IMG/VR virus record: IMGVR_UViG_3300038695_000041
Coordinates: 1 to 33,267 of that record
Strand: one strand, 5' to 3'
Length of the DNA: 33,267 nt
Source of the DNA: a virus
Shown here: piece after piece, positions 24,489 through 32,068 of the stretch
How positions within the stretch are numbered: position 1 is the stretch's first letter
How the letters are laid out: each line of letters starts with the position of its first letter
Program-made: the position numbers and the translations under genes
Notes under the pieces: model-generated
Seen by the model: only the letters and a program-made list of their open reading frames with translations
Databases searched by the model: none
What the model was told of the DNA's origin: nothing

Positions 24489-25946
24489 ATGTACAAACCT
24501 TATCCAATACAACAGTTAGAGATTGATAAAATCACAGAGTTTATAAAAAAGGATACTAACAGAAAAGCTGTATTTGCTTATCCAGTTTCTTTTGGTAAAA
24601 CAATACTTATAGCAAATGTTGCTATCAACTTTCCTAACAAATACTTTATAAATGTAGCACCTAATAAAGAACTAGTAGAACAGAACCACGAAACCTATAC
24701 TTCGTATGGATATGATGCGTCTATTTGTTCAGCTTCCTTAAACTCTAATGAAGTTTCTCAAGTTACGTTTGCAACTATTGGTACTCTTAAAAAACACATA
24801 GACTTTTTCAAAGATAAGGATGTAATTTTATTACAAGACGAAGCACATGACAGTTCACTCAAAAAAAGTGAGATAGGTAAGTTTTATAAACAGTTAAAAA
24901 AGTGCAAACTGCTCGGTTTTACCGCAACTCCTATGAGACTAAACAACTCTGCAAGCGGAACTAAACTGTCAATGATGAATAGACAGAAAGATTGTATTTA
25001 TAGCTCCATAGAAAGCGTCATACAAGTTTCCGATGTGATAGATAATAACATGTGGTCAAAGCTTGTGTATGACGTTGAAAACGTAGATGAGAGTAAATTA
25101 AAATTAAACACAACAGGATCAGATTATACTTTAAAATCTCTAGAAGCTTTTTCTGAAGCTAATAATATAGTCCAAAAATGTGTAGAATCTGTTTACAGGC
25201 TAAGAGAAGAAGATAGAGAGAGTTGTATCGTGTATGTTACTTCAATAGATGAAGCAGAAAGAGTGGCTTCTAAAATAGAAGATTCTGCAGTATTGCATTC
25301 CAAGCTAAAAAAAACAGAAAGAGATAGGGTAATTACAGAATTTAAGGCAGGTAATATAAAAACTGTTGTTAACGTAGGAATTCTGAAACAAGGTTTTAAT
25401 TATCCAGAGCTTTCCTCTATTGTTTTTGCTCGTCCTACAAATTCTTATACACTTTATTATCAAGTTCTTGGTAGAGTTATACGTAAACACGAAGATAAAA
25501 TAGATGGCAAGGTCATAGATATTTCTGGTAACTACAATAAGTTTGGAGCGATAGAAGACCTAGAATTTATAAATGAAGAGTGGTGTGGTGGTTGGGCGGC
25601 TTTTAGTGGCAACAGGCTGCTTACAGGTTACGCTTTAGGGGGAAGTTTAGTACCTACAAAGCAAAGTTTAAAACACTATTTTAATGAGGTAACAACAGGA
25701 GATAATTTACCCAAAGACCCTAAATTTAATTTTGGTAAACACAAAGGAGTTCCTGTTTCAGTAGTTAAGAGAAAACACGAGAGTTATTTATTCTGGATAG
25801 TGGATCCTGAAACAAAATTTACGTTCAGAGGAAAAAACGGATTGGCACTTAAAAGAGCTATATACCGACAACTAAAATTACCTTTGAACAAACTAAGAGA
25901 TGTAGATTTAGATTATAGTAAATCTCAATTACCTTTTAATTTATAA
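24489..25946 (+). CDS. SF2 DEAH-type helicase with C-terminal DUF3820-like domain
   Basis: A 485-residue protein. Q-like Tyr5-Pro-Ile-Gln8; motif I SFGKT (34-38); motif II DEAH (117-120); motif III TATP (145-148); motif VI QVLGRVIR (325-332). The order and spacing match UvsW/RAD25-like phage helicases. These unwind branched or duplex DNA in replication and recombination. The tail from about 413 (FNFGKHKGVPVSVV, then YLFWI) resembles the short FGKHKG domain of DUF3820, which is often attached to exonucleases or helicases. First gene of the rightward operon, 2 nt from the NinG-like gene. Confidence 0.9.
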   Translation: MYKPYPIQQLEIDKITEFIKKDTNRKAVFAYPVSFGKTILIANVAINFPNKYFINVAPNKELVEQNHETYTSYGYDASICSASLNSNEVSQVTFATIGTLKKHIDFFKDKDVILLQDEAHDSSLKKSEIGKFYKQLKKCKLLGFTATPMRLNNSASGTKLSMMNRQKDCIYSSIESVIQVSDVIDNNMWSKLVYDVENVDESKLKLNTTGSDYTLKSLEAFSEANNIVQKCVESVYRLREEDRESCIVYVTSIDEAERVASKIEDSAVLHSKLKKTERDRVITEFKAGNIKTVVNVGILKQGFNYPELSSIVFARPTNSYTLYYQVLGRVIRKHEDKIDGKVIDISGNYNKFGAIEDLEFINEEWCGGWAAFSGNRLLTGYALGGSLVPTKQSLKHYFNEVTTGDNLPKDPKFNFGKHKGVPVSVVKRKHESYLFWIVDPETKFTFRGKNGLALKRAIYRQLKLPLNKLRDVDLDYSKSQLPFNL

Positions 25947-25948
25947 CT

Positions 25949-26383
25949 ATGTTTATAGACTTTGAAACAGAAGATTATGATAATTTAAAAAATGGACAGT
26001 TAAAAAGAATGGCTGATTTTTGGCAGAGACGATATTTATTAAAGAATGCAAAAAGAAACGGTTATAATCAAGTATGGTGTCCTGTAAAAGAAAGATATTA
26101 TAACGAAAATAAAATGGAAGCCTCTCACTTTATAGATAGAAGCGTAATGTGTACAAGGTACGATAAAGATAATGTATGGTTAATATCGAAACAAAGTAAT
26201 ACTTGGGATGCTAGAGAACAAGTAGAAGGATACAAATCTTTGCATCATAAAGAGTTTGAAGAGCTTTTGGTAAAAAAAATAGGAGAAAAAAATATTAAAA
26301 AACTCTTGGCTAAGAGTAAAAGTTTGACTATATTTGCAAATAAAGATTATATAGACAAAATAAAAAAATTTAGAGATGAGTGA
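25949..26383 (+). CDS. NinG-like recombination protein lacking zinc cysteines
   Basis: A 144-residue protein. The stretch MEASHFIDRSVMCTRYDKDN (56-75), followed by NVWLISKQSN and a helical HKEFEELLVKKIGEKNIKKL, aligns in pattern with lambda NinG/HNH-type proteins (a/GHF..R.....TRY...N). The paired CxxC and QCxxCN cysteines of that family are reduced to Cys44 and Cys68, with QSN replacing the second pair. It may be a structure-specific nuclease or recombination accessory. Placed between helicase and recombinase. Start MFIDFETEDY; overlaps the next gene by 8 nt. Confidence 0.65.
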   Translation: MFIDFETEDYDNLKNGQLKRMADFWQRRYLLKNAKRNGYNQVWCPVKERYYNENKMEASHFIDRSVMCTRYDKDNVWLISKQSNTWDAREQVEGYKSLHHKEFEELLVKKIGEKNIKKLLAKSKSLTIFANKDYIDKIKKFRDE

Positions 26384-26786
26384 TACAAAACACCCCTTTT
26401 TAAGGTTATCCGACCTAATACAAGAGTATGATAATAAGAAAGAGTCCTTCTCTGTAAAAGAGCTCCAAGATATGAGGGAAAATATATCACTTACACTATT
26501 TTATTTGTCTGACAGTGCTTCAACTGCATTATCTAAATATGACAAAGCTGATTGGGAAAGAAAAAGAAGTTTTGCAGAACTCATAGAAGAAAATAAATAC
26601 GATGATAATGGCGATAAAAATACTGTGGCTGTAATGGAAAGTTTAGCCCGTATAGCAAACAAAGAAAAAGAAGAAGCAGTAGTTGAAGCATTAAGACAAA
26701 AAGAAAGAGTTAGAATAATACTAAATTCTACACAACAAATATTAAATGCTATAGCGTCAAGATTAAGTTCAATACAACAAAAATAA
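26376..26786 (+). CDS. helical protein of unknown function in the recombination operon
   Basis: A 136-residue protein (MSDTKHPFLRLSDLIQEYDN) predicted to be almost all helix, with Ala/Glu/Lys-rich segments (SLARIANKEKEEAVVEALRQ). It sits 4 nt upstream of the recombinase gene, the position often held by mediator or loader proteins; function not established. Confidence 0.7.
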   Translation: MSDTKHPFLRLSDLIQEYDNKKESFSVKELQDMRENISLTLFYLSDSASTALSKYDKADWERKRSFAELIEENKYDDNGDKNTVAVMESLARIANKEKEEAVVEALRQKERVRIILNSTQQILNAIASRLSSIQQK

Positions 26787-26790
26787 CTAT

Positions 26791-27780
26791 ATGTCAGAAG
26801 AAATAAACGAAGCATTAGAGTCTTTTAACTCATTATACAAGGGGGGAGGCATTGTAAATTTAGGAGAAAACCCTAGATTTCCAAAGAAAAAAAAGACAGG
26901 TAGACCTTCTATAGATTTTGTAACGGATGGGGGAGTTCCAAAAGGAAGACTGATACTTATTGCAGGAGAACCCTCTGCAGGTAAATCCTCTTTGACTATA
27001 CAGATAGTAGAAAAATTAGGTAAGAAGATTTTGTATGTAGATACTGAAATGACATTAACAACGGATTATTTAGAGTCATTGGGGTCTACACCCCATAAAT
27101 TTTCACATGTCATTCCAACAACAACAGAGGAAATGTGTAATATAATTCGAGAACAAATTCCTAACTTTGATGTTATTGTGGTGGATTCTATAAACAACAG
27201 TGCTAGTGGAGAACAGATGCAAAAAACAGCAGAAGAGAGAACAATGGCAAACAGAGCTATAGTTTTATCTTCACAATTACCTATAATTGTAGGTCTTTGT
27301 AATCAGTATGACACCACACTAATTATATTATCTCAAGTTCGAGACAATATGAACAAAGTGAACAAATATTCACCAGACACAGTTATTCCTGGTGGAAGAT
27401 CTTTACACCATAATAGCTCAATGACTTTAGAGCTATTTAAATCAACAAAAAAGAAGTCTAAAGAGGAAGAAAAACTTAGTAATAAAAAGGAAACTATTGA
27501 GGGTAATTTAATTAGAATTAAGTGCACTAAAAACAAAGTAGGCAAAGTAAACAGAGAAGTTTCTGTAGAGTTTACTTACGGAGAGGGCTTTACTATAGAA
27601 TCCGATGTAGCATCTTCAGCAGTAAGACTAGGAATTATAGAAAAAGCGGGAAGCTGGTTGAAATACAACGGCTCGTCTATATCGCAAGGTATAGATAATT
27701 TAGTTCCAGTGTTAAAAGACAACCCTGATTTACTGCAAGAGTTAATAGAAAAAATAGAAACCATTAAAACAGAGAATTAA
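26791..27780 (+). CDS. RecA/UvsX-like recombinase
   Basis: A 329-residue protein. Walker A GEPSAGKSS (59-67), catalytic Glu86 in YVDTEMT, Walker B VIVVDS (128-133), and LSQVRDN (180-186) followed by a basic region and GGRSLHHNSSMTLEL (201-215) as the L2/ATP-coupling part. It polymerises on ssDNA and promotes strand exchange for phage replication and repair. The shorter C-terminus than bacterial RecA fits phage UvsX-type proteins. Downstream gene starts 1 nt after its stop. Confidence 0.88.
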   Translation: MSEEINEALESFNSLYKGGGIVNLGENPRFPKKKKTGRPSIDFVTDGGVPKGRLILIAGEPSAGKSSLTIQIVEKLGKKILYVDTEMTLTTDYLESLGSTPHKFSHVIPTTTEEMCNIIREQIPNFDVIVVDSINNSASGEQMQKTAEERTMANRAIVLSSQLPIIVGLCNQYDTTLIILSQVRDNMNKVNKYSPDTVIPGGRSLHHNSSMTLELFKSTKKKSKEEEKLSNKKETIEGNLIRIKCTKNKVGKVNREVSVEFTYGEGFTIESDVASSAVRLGIIEKAGSWLKYNGSSISQGIDNLVPVLKDNPDLLQELIEKIETIKTEN

Positions 27781-27781
27781 T

Positions 27782-28099
27782 ATGAGATTACAAAGACCAC
27801 CAAAGCAAAAAAGAGGATACATTCTAGTAAAACTTCTAGATGAAGAAATACAGAAAACAAAGTCAGGTATTTATATGCCTACTGAAATAACAGAAAACTC
27901 TTTTTTCAGAAAAGCTGAGGTCGTGACTGTAGGTGAAAACAGTAAAGACTATGAAATGCAAACTAAAGAAGGGGATATAATTTTAGTTAAGAAGTCTTTG
28001 GCACAGATGTCAGACTTAACTTTGACTGTAGACGACATACCCCATTATATAATCAGAGAAGAACAAGGGTTTTACGGATGGCCGCAGGACGAACAGTAG
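27782..28099 (+). CDS. GroES-like co-chaperonin
   Basis: A 105-residue protein. RGYILVKLLDEEIQKTKSGI (11-30) then YMP matches the GroES N-terminal strand and mobile-loop region (IVE/D...KSAGGIVLP). KAEVVTVG (44-51), then KEGDIILVKK (62-71) and HYIIREEQGFYG (88-99) match the remaining Cpn10 barrel strands. It would cap host GroEL and widen its chamber for phage proteins, as T4 gp31 does for the capsid protein. Overlaps the following gene by 22 nt. The homology is by pattern and convincing in order and spacing. Confidence 0.75.
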   Translation: MRLQRPPKQKRGYILVKLLDEEIQKTKSGIYMPTEITENSFFRKAEVVTVGENSKDYEMQTKEGDIILVKKSLAQMSDLTLTVDDIPHYIIREEQGFYGWPQDEQ

Positions 28100-28578
28100 A
28101 ATGGACACATAAGGGTAAAAAAGTTTCAACTCTGGATGACATACCTGAAGGAGTTGAACACTTTGTTTATCTTATAACAGACATTAACGGAAGGAAATAC
28201 GTAGGTAAGAAACAGATAATGTCTACCCGTAAAGTTGAGATTTCAGAGAAAGCTTATAGGAAATTAAAAAAAGAAGGAGAAGCCGTTACCAAAACCAAAA
28301 ACAAAGCTAAAAGTAAGAAAGGTAATATTGTATGGCGATTTAAAAAAATAGTAGTTAAGGGTAATAAATGGGAAGGCTACACAGGATCTTGCATACCGCT
28401 CAATAAAGAAATTAAAAAAGGTATGAGTTACAAAAAAGAAATATTATATTTTTGTAGAACAAAGAAGCAAGCTACATACTTTGAATTAAAAGAACAGTTT
28501 ACAAGAGGTGTAATAGAAAACGACCTTTATTGGAATAAAAACATAATGAATAAATTCTTTAAAAAAGATCTGCCATAA
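28078..28578 (+). CDS. SegE/GIY-YIG-like putative endonuclease
   Basis: A 166-residue basic protein. HFVYLITDINGRKYVGKKQI (28-47) holds the GIY-YIG-type signature (VYLI ... KYVGK). NKWEGYTGSC (95-104) then YKKEILYFCRTKKQATYFEL (115-134) matches the SegE-type pattern, in which Glu residues complete the active site. The long Lys-rich insert (KTKNKAKSKKGN) would contact DNA. It may act as a free-standing homing or DNA-processing nuclease. Overlap with the GroES-like gene suggests integration in the operon rather than recent insertion. Confidence 0.72.
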   Translation: MAAGRTVEWTHKGKKVSTLDDIPEGVEHFVYLITDINGRKYVGKKQIMSTRKVEISEKAYRKLKKEGEAVTKTKNKAKSKKGNIVWRFKKIVVKGNKWEGYTGSCIPLNKEIKKGMSYKKEILYFCRTKKQATYFELKEQFTRGVIENDLYWNKNIMNKFFKKDLP

Positions 28579-28590
28579 AAGTTTAATTTA

Positions 28591-28622
28591 TTTCTTTACA
28601 TTATATATTTTTCGTATATTTG
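28591..28622 (+). promoter_or_regulatory. promoter for PhoH-like gene
   Basis: TTTC (28591-28594), 20-nt spacer, TATATTTG (28615-28622), 22 nt before the ATG at 28645. The -33 deviates by one base. Confidence 0.65.
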
Positions 28623-28644
28623 GGTCAGTCCAAAAATATGTAAA

Positions 28645-29301
28645 ATGTCTACAAAAGAAAACAAAGAAAAAAGAAAATTGAAAAGCGAACCAAGATTCAA
28701 ACTGCAACTTAATGAAGAACAAAAAGAAGCAGCAGCCGACTTTTATGAATACGATGTAAATTTTTTTCATGGAGATTTTGGCAGCGGAAAAACTCTTTTA
28801 TCATGCTATCTAGCTTTATCATTTTTTAGAAAAAAGATGTGCAATAAAATAATCATAGCAAGACCTATTACTAAAAATTCAGTAGGACTTCTTCCAGGGG
28901 ATATTTCAGAAAAACTCAATCCTTACATTGCACCCATAGTACACAACTTTAATATGTTACAAGCAGCGTCTTCTACACAGAAAATGATGGATAACAAAGA
29001 TATAGAAATACTTCCTGTAGATTTTGCTAAGGGTATTACTTACACGGATGCTGTAGTTATTATTGATGAGTATGAAGATTTAAATTACGAAGATTTTAGG
29101 ATGATGCTTTCACGGTTGGGTAGAGACAGTAAAATTATTTTTTGTGGGTCAAAAGAACAAATCCACAGAAGCATCAATAGCAAAAGTTGTATATTTGCTA
29201 CAATGAAATTAGAAGACAGCGGTATTGTAGGTTATCATACACTGAAAGCAAATCACAGAAACCCAATTATTAAAAAAGTAACAGATTTTTTAGAAAGATG
29301 A
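28645..29301 (+). CDS. phoH: PhoH-like P-loop ATPase
   Basis: A 218-residue protein. Walker A GDFGSGKT (43-50), IIIARPITKNSVGLLPGDIS (69-88), the typical PhoH 'lPGd' block, Walker B VVIIDE (137-142), and SRLGRDSKIIFCGSKEQ (156-172), where PhoH proteins usually carry GD..Q. PhoH-like proteins are common in phages; the family is predicted to act on RNA with ATP hydrolysis. In this phage it has its own promoter and overlaps the next gene by 4 nt. A Ser replaces the usual Asp in the last motif. Confidence 0.85.
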   Translation: MSTKENKEKRKLKSEPRFKLQLNEEQKEAAADFYEYDVNFFHGDFGSGKTLLSCYLALSFFRKKMCNKIIIARPITKNSVGLLPGDISEKLNPYIAPIVHNFNMLQAASSTQKMMDNKDIEILPVDFAKGITYTDAVVIIDEYEDLNYEDFRMMLSRLGRDSKIIFCGSKEQIHRSINSKSCIFATMKLEDSGIVGYHTLKANHRNPIIKKVTDFLER

Positions 29302-29945
29302 AAATACACGTAAGAGGAGAAGAAATAAAGTTAAGAGGTCTTTTAGGATATATGAAAGATATAGGATATGCTACTAGTACTGTTAGAGGATCTTTTAAAG
29401 GGCTGGAAATAAAAACTCTAGATAAAAAAGCTAAACCACTTTGTATTTGTGACAAAGGTTTTGATGTAGAAGAAGATGCAGATAAAATATTTTCTTTTAT
29501 TGATAGTTATATGGACTATTTACCAGAAGAAGAGGAACAATATGATTTTTGCGAGACAGCAACTGTCATAACAGATGGATGGGGGGACGATCGTCCAAAA
29601 AGGCTTAACCCAAAAACAGAAAAAAAAGGGGTAAAACACAACGAAGGCAAACTACCTTTAGATAAAGTTATGTTTACACAGTTTCCTAAAGCGATACAGG
29701 CTGTTTCTAAATGCAGTCTCTATGGACACTCAAAACAGTATGAAGATGCTGACTCGGATTGGCTAAACTTTAAAAGAGTATATGGTGGCAGTCAAACCTA
29801 TGCAGATGCTTCTTTGCGACACTCTATAGACAAAGAAAAATTAAATGATAGTGGTTTACCACATATATTCCATAAAGCTTGGAATGTATTAGCAGAGTTA
29901 GAATTATTTATAGAAGAAAATGACATTAAATTAAAAGACTTTTAA
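29298..29945 (+). CDS. protein with C-terminal dATP/dGTP diphosphohydrolase (DUF5664-type) domain
   Basis: A 215-residue protein. Residues 1-100 are unassigned. From 113 on, KHNEGKLPLDKVMFTQFPKA, then YGHSKQYEDADSDWLNFKRV, ASLRHSIDKEKLNDSGLPHI and FHKAWNVLAELEL match the all-alpha dATP/dGTP diphosphohydrolase N-terminal domain (GxKY...W, RH...D..SG.pH..HA..n). Such enzymes shape dNTP pools; members act in 2-aminoadenine genome pathways together with PurZ. No PurZ-like gene is present here, so genome modification is not implied by this gene alone. Confidence 0.7.
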   Translation: MKIHVRGEEIKLRGLLGYMKDIGYATSTVRGSFKGLEIKTLDKKAKPLCICDKGFDVEEDADKIFSFIDSYMDYLPEEEEQYDFCETATVITDGWGDDRPKRLNPKTEKKGVKHNEGKLPLDKVMFTQFPKAIQAVSKCSLYGHSKQYEDADSDWLNFKRVYGGSQTYADASLRHSIDKEKLNDSGLPHIFHKAWNVLAELELFIEENDIKLKDF

Positions 29946-29946
29946 A

Positions 29947-30084
29947 ATGGCAGGAAAAAGAATTAGCTGGAAGTGGGGAGACAAAACATATTATGGTACA
30001 GAAATACCTTCCAGAGAAACATCTACGCATAAGTTTGCAAGAACAGAAAATGGTAAAATTAAGAAAATCAAAAAGAAAAAATAA
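29947..30084 (+). CDS. 45-aa basic small protein
   Basis: A short frame MAGKRISWKWGDKTYYGTEI, then PSRETSTHKFARTENGKIKK, ending IKKKK. It starts one base after the previous stop and its TAA shares an A with the next ATG (TAATG), so it sits exactly in the operon. The very basic C-terminus suggests RNA or DNA binding. Function unknown. Confidence 0.6.
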   Translation: MAGKRISWKWGDKTYYGTEIPSRETSTHKFARTENGKIKKIKKKK

Positions 30085-30467
30085 TGCTTATACCAATTAC
30101 ATATATAGATTCTAAATATTCTGAAACAGGAGAAGCAAAATTAAACGAAAGTTTATCTGACGATGTCGAACTAACGGCAGAAGAAAAAGAAAAAAGAGAG
30201 GAAAAACTCAGACAAAGAGAAATAGATAGAATTATTGGAAAAGTAGATGAAGAGGAAGAATTTCTTCATAAAGAACCAGAAATAGAGTTTAGGATAATTA
30301 AATTTCAAGATGATGATTTCATTTTCACAGAAAGAAAGGCATGTATAGATACTGAAGAAGTATCTTATGCACATGAAACAGAACAGGGTTATACATCTAT
30401 ACTTACAAAAGGTAATAACACAATTTTAATAAAAGAATCTGTAGATTACTTGTTAAATCTAAAATAA
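30084..30467 (+). CDS. acidic hypothetical protein
   Basis: A 127-residue protein (MLIPITYIDSKYSETGEAKL), rich in Glu (ELTAEEKEKREEKLRQREID at about 31-50), with a beta-rich C-terminal half (FRIIKFQDDDFIFTERKACI). No motif recognised. Its last bases carry the -33 of the SSB promoter. Confidence 0.7.
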   Translation: MLIPITYIDSKYSETGEAKLNESLSDDVELTAEEKEKREEKLRQREIDRIIGKVDEEEEFLHKEPEIEFRIIKFQDDDFIFTERKACIDTEEVSYAHETEQGYTSILTKGNNTILIKESVDYLLNLK

Positions 30468-30480
30468 ATTCGTATATTTA
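30449..30480 (+). promoter_or_regulatory. promoter for SSB-like gene
   Basis: CTTG (30449-30452), 20-nt spacer, TATATTTA (30473-30480), 23 nt before the ATG. Consistent with a separately boosted supply of ssDNA-binding protein. Confidence 0.6.
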
Positions 30481-30503
30481 CAACAAATAATAAAACTATA
30501 ATA

Positions 30504-31202
30504 ATGGCAGATAACAATTTAATGAAAGTAAATATTAAAAAGGGTACTTTCTATATTTCTTCTAAAGAAGATAAAGGCGAAGGTTGGGAAAAGAATGAGT
30601 TTCCTAATCCTCAAAACAAAGATGAAACTTTAGTTAGGTATCATAGAACTTTAAGTATTGAAGGTCGTTTAAACTATGTAGCTATAAAAAACGATAAGTA
30701 TCAAGGTAAAGTCCTATCCCTAATAATAGGTGGTGAAAACGAAAGTTACTCTTTAGAAATACCTATTATGAGCACAGGAAGTTCTGTAAAGACCACCAAT
30801 CAGTATTTTAACTCTGTAATCGGAGCCTTAGAAAACTTAAAAAAAGGAGATACAGTTACGATGTTCGTCAACAGTAAAAACGAAGACAAAAATGGAAGAC
30901 TTTATAGAAATATTATAGTTTTAGACAGTAATGGCAAACTTGTCAAATCAAACTTTACTTTCGGTGAACTTCCTAAGTGGAAAAGTGAAGAAGTAGAAGA
31001 TGAATTTGGAGATAAAGAAGTCAAGTGGGATGCTTCACCTACAAATAAATTTTATATTGATCTACTTAACAAAGTAGTAGATAACTTTGGAACACCTCAA
31101 AAAGATGAAGCGTCTAAACCTAATGATCAATCTAAGTCAAGTAATTCTGCTCCCCCTCCTTATCAGTCAAGCAAAGATGATGAAGACGACCTTCCATTTT
31201 AA
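30504..31202 (+). CDS. ssb: single-stranded DNA-binding protein
   Basis: A 232-residue protein. Residues about 1-140 have the beta-rich character of an OB fold (KVNIKKGTFYISSKEDKGEG, RLNYVAIKNDKYQGKVLSLI). A low-complexity, Ser/Pro/Asp-rich linker follows, with an acidic tip DDEDDLPF at the C-terminus like the SSB tip (DDDIPF) that recruits partners. Located after recombinase, helicase and nucleotide enzymes. The fold is inferred from the tip plus context; it could be a T7 gp2.5- or T4 gp32-like analogue. Confidence 0.75.
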   Translation: MADNNLMKVNIKKGTFYISSKEDKGEGWEKNEFPNPQNKDETLVRYHRTLSIEGRLNYVAIKNDKYQGKVLSLIIGGENESYSLEIPIMSTGSSVKTTNQYFNSVIGALENLKKGDTVTMFVNSKNEDKNGRLYRNIIVLDSNGKLVKSNFTFGELPKWKSEEVEDEFGDKEVKWDASPTNKFYIDLLNKVVDNFGTPQKDEASKPNDQSKSSNSAPPPYQSSKDDEDDLPF

Positions 31203-31244
31203 GAATTAGTGTCCCATTAACATATTAAGTTTTAACAGTCAAAT

Positions 31245-31268
31245 CAGAGGGTGAAAATATTCCCTCTG
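31245..31268 (+). terminator. hairpin after the SSB gene
   Basis: Perfect 7-bp arms CAGAGGG (31245-31251) and CCCTCTG (31262-31268) with a 10-nt loop, but followed by TTCCCTGG rather than a T run. It may be an attenuator, an mRNA-end protector or an RNA-binding target, rather than a standard terminator. Confidence 0.45.
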
Positions 31269-31298
31269 TTCCCTGGATAAACCGATAAATAAAAAACC

Positions 31299-31580
31299 AT
31301 GAATATAGAGCAAAAAAAACAAATGGAAGCAAATTGGATGATTCCAATGTTATTTCACAAATCAAACTTAAACCGAGTAAAAAAAGGTACAGGTGCTTAC
31401 CATGTTATACATGTGAAAAATCATGTAAGAAAAAAAGGTGGTAAAGTAGACTGTTTACTTATCCGTGGGGAAGAAGGTGAGGTAAAGTACGGTGGTAGTG
31501 GTAAAGACTTCAACCAATGGACAGAAGAAGATTATACAAACGCTATAAACAGCTATAATAATGAGTTCAGCAAAAATTAA
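31299..31580 (+). CDS. small basic hypothetical protein
   Basis: A 93-residue protein (MNIEQKKQMEANWMIPMLFH) with a KKGGKVDCLLIRGEEGEVKY stretch (about 45-64). No known motif. The following gene starts inside it (20-nt overlap). Confidence 0.6.
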   Translation: MNIEQKKQMEANWMIPMLFHKSNLNRVKKGTGAYHVIHVKNHVRKKGGKVDCLLIRGEEGEVKYGGSGKDFNQWTEEDYTNAINSYNNEFSKN

Positions 31581-31716
31581 AGACACTTACGACTCTTTGC
31601 TTAAAAACGGTGATCTACTAGACATGTTTCCGATGTTAGAAGGGCAGTGGCCAAAAGATAAAGACACGTTTACAGAAATGTTTCTATTAAATTCTGAAAT
31701 TTTAAATGAAGATTGA
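31561..31716 (+). CDS. 51-aa acidic protein
   Basis: Starts MSSAKIKDTYDSLLKNGDLL, continues DMFPMLEGQWPKDKDTFTEM and ends FLLNSEILNED. It overlaps genes at both ends (the next ATG is at 31706), the coupling pattern of this operon. Function unknown. Confidence 0.55.
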   Translation: MSSAKIKDTYDSLLKNGDLLDMFPMLEGQWPKDKDTFTEMFLLNSEILNED

Positions 31717-31969
31717 TGTTATTTTACTTACGAAAATAATAAAAGAAGCCAATATAAACACAAATAAATTGGAAATAAATACTGTTGTAAGACATCTTGA
31801 AAACAACACTGAAGAGCACATAATCTACAAATATGCAGACAAAGATTACATGGCCGCTGTAATAAAATACTTTGAAGAAATTGAAAATTACAAAAAGTGT
31901 CAAAGTCTCTATTATTTAGTTGACACTTACAATAAACTTCACGGAGAAAATATAAAAACTAAATTGTAG
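31706..31969 (+). CDS. small hypothetical protein
   Basis: An 87-residue protein (MKIDVILLTKIIKEANINTN; ending YNKLHGENIKTKL). Mixed helix/strand, no recognised domain. Last gene before the terminator at 31992-32019. Confidence 0.6.
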   Translation: MKIDVILLTKIIKEANINTNKLEINTVVRHLENNTEEHIIYKYADKDYMAAVIKYFEEIENYKKCQSLYYLVDTYNKLHGENIKTKL

Positions 31970-31991
31970 CAAATAAATAGAATTTAATTCG

Positions 31992-32019
31992 AACCCTTAA
32001 TTAATTTTAAGGGTTTTTT
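31992..32019 (+). terminator. rho-independent terminator
   Basis: Arms AACCCTTAA (31992-32000) and TTAAGGGTT (32007-32015), 6-nt loop, T run from 32014 to 32019. Ends the replication operon transcript. Confidence 0.85.
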
Positions 32020-32044
32020 AACGTCTAAACTTAAAGTTTATTTG

Positions 32045-32052
32045 TATATTTG
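32045..32052 (+). promoter_or_regulatory. -7 element of a promoter
   Basis: TATATTTG, 17 nt before the GTG at 32069. No good TTTG is visible at the expected -33 distance, so it is probably a weak or regulator-dependent promoter. Confidence 0.4.
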
Positions 32053-32068
32053 TAAAAAACATTAGATA

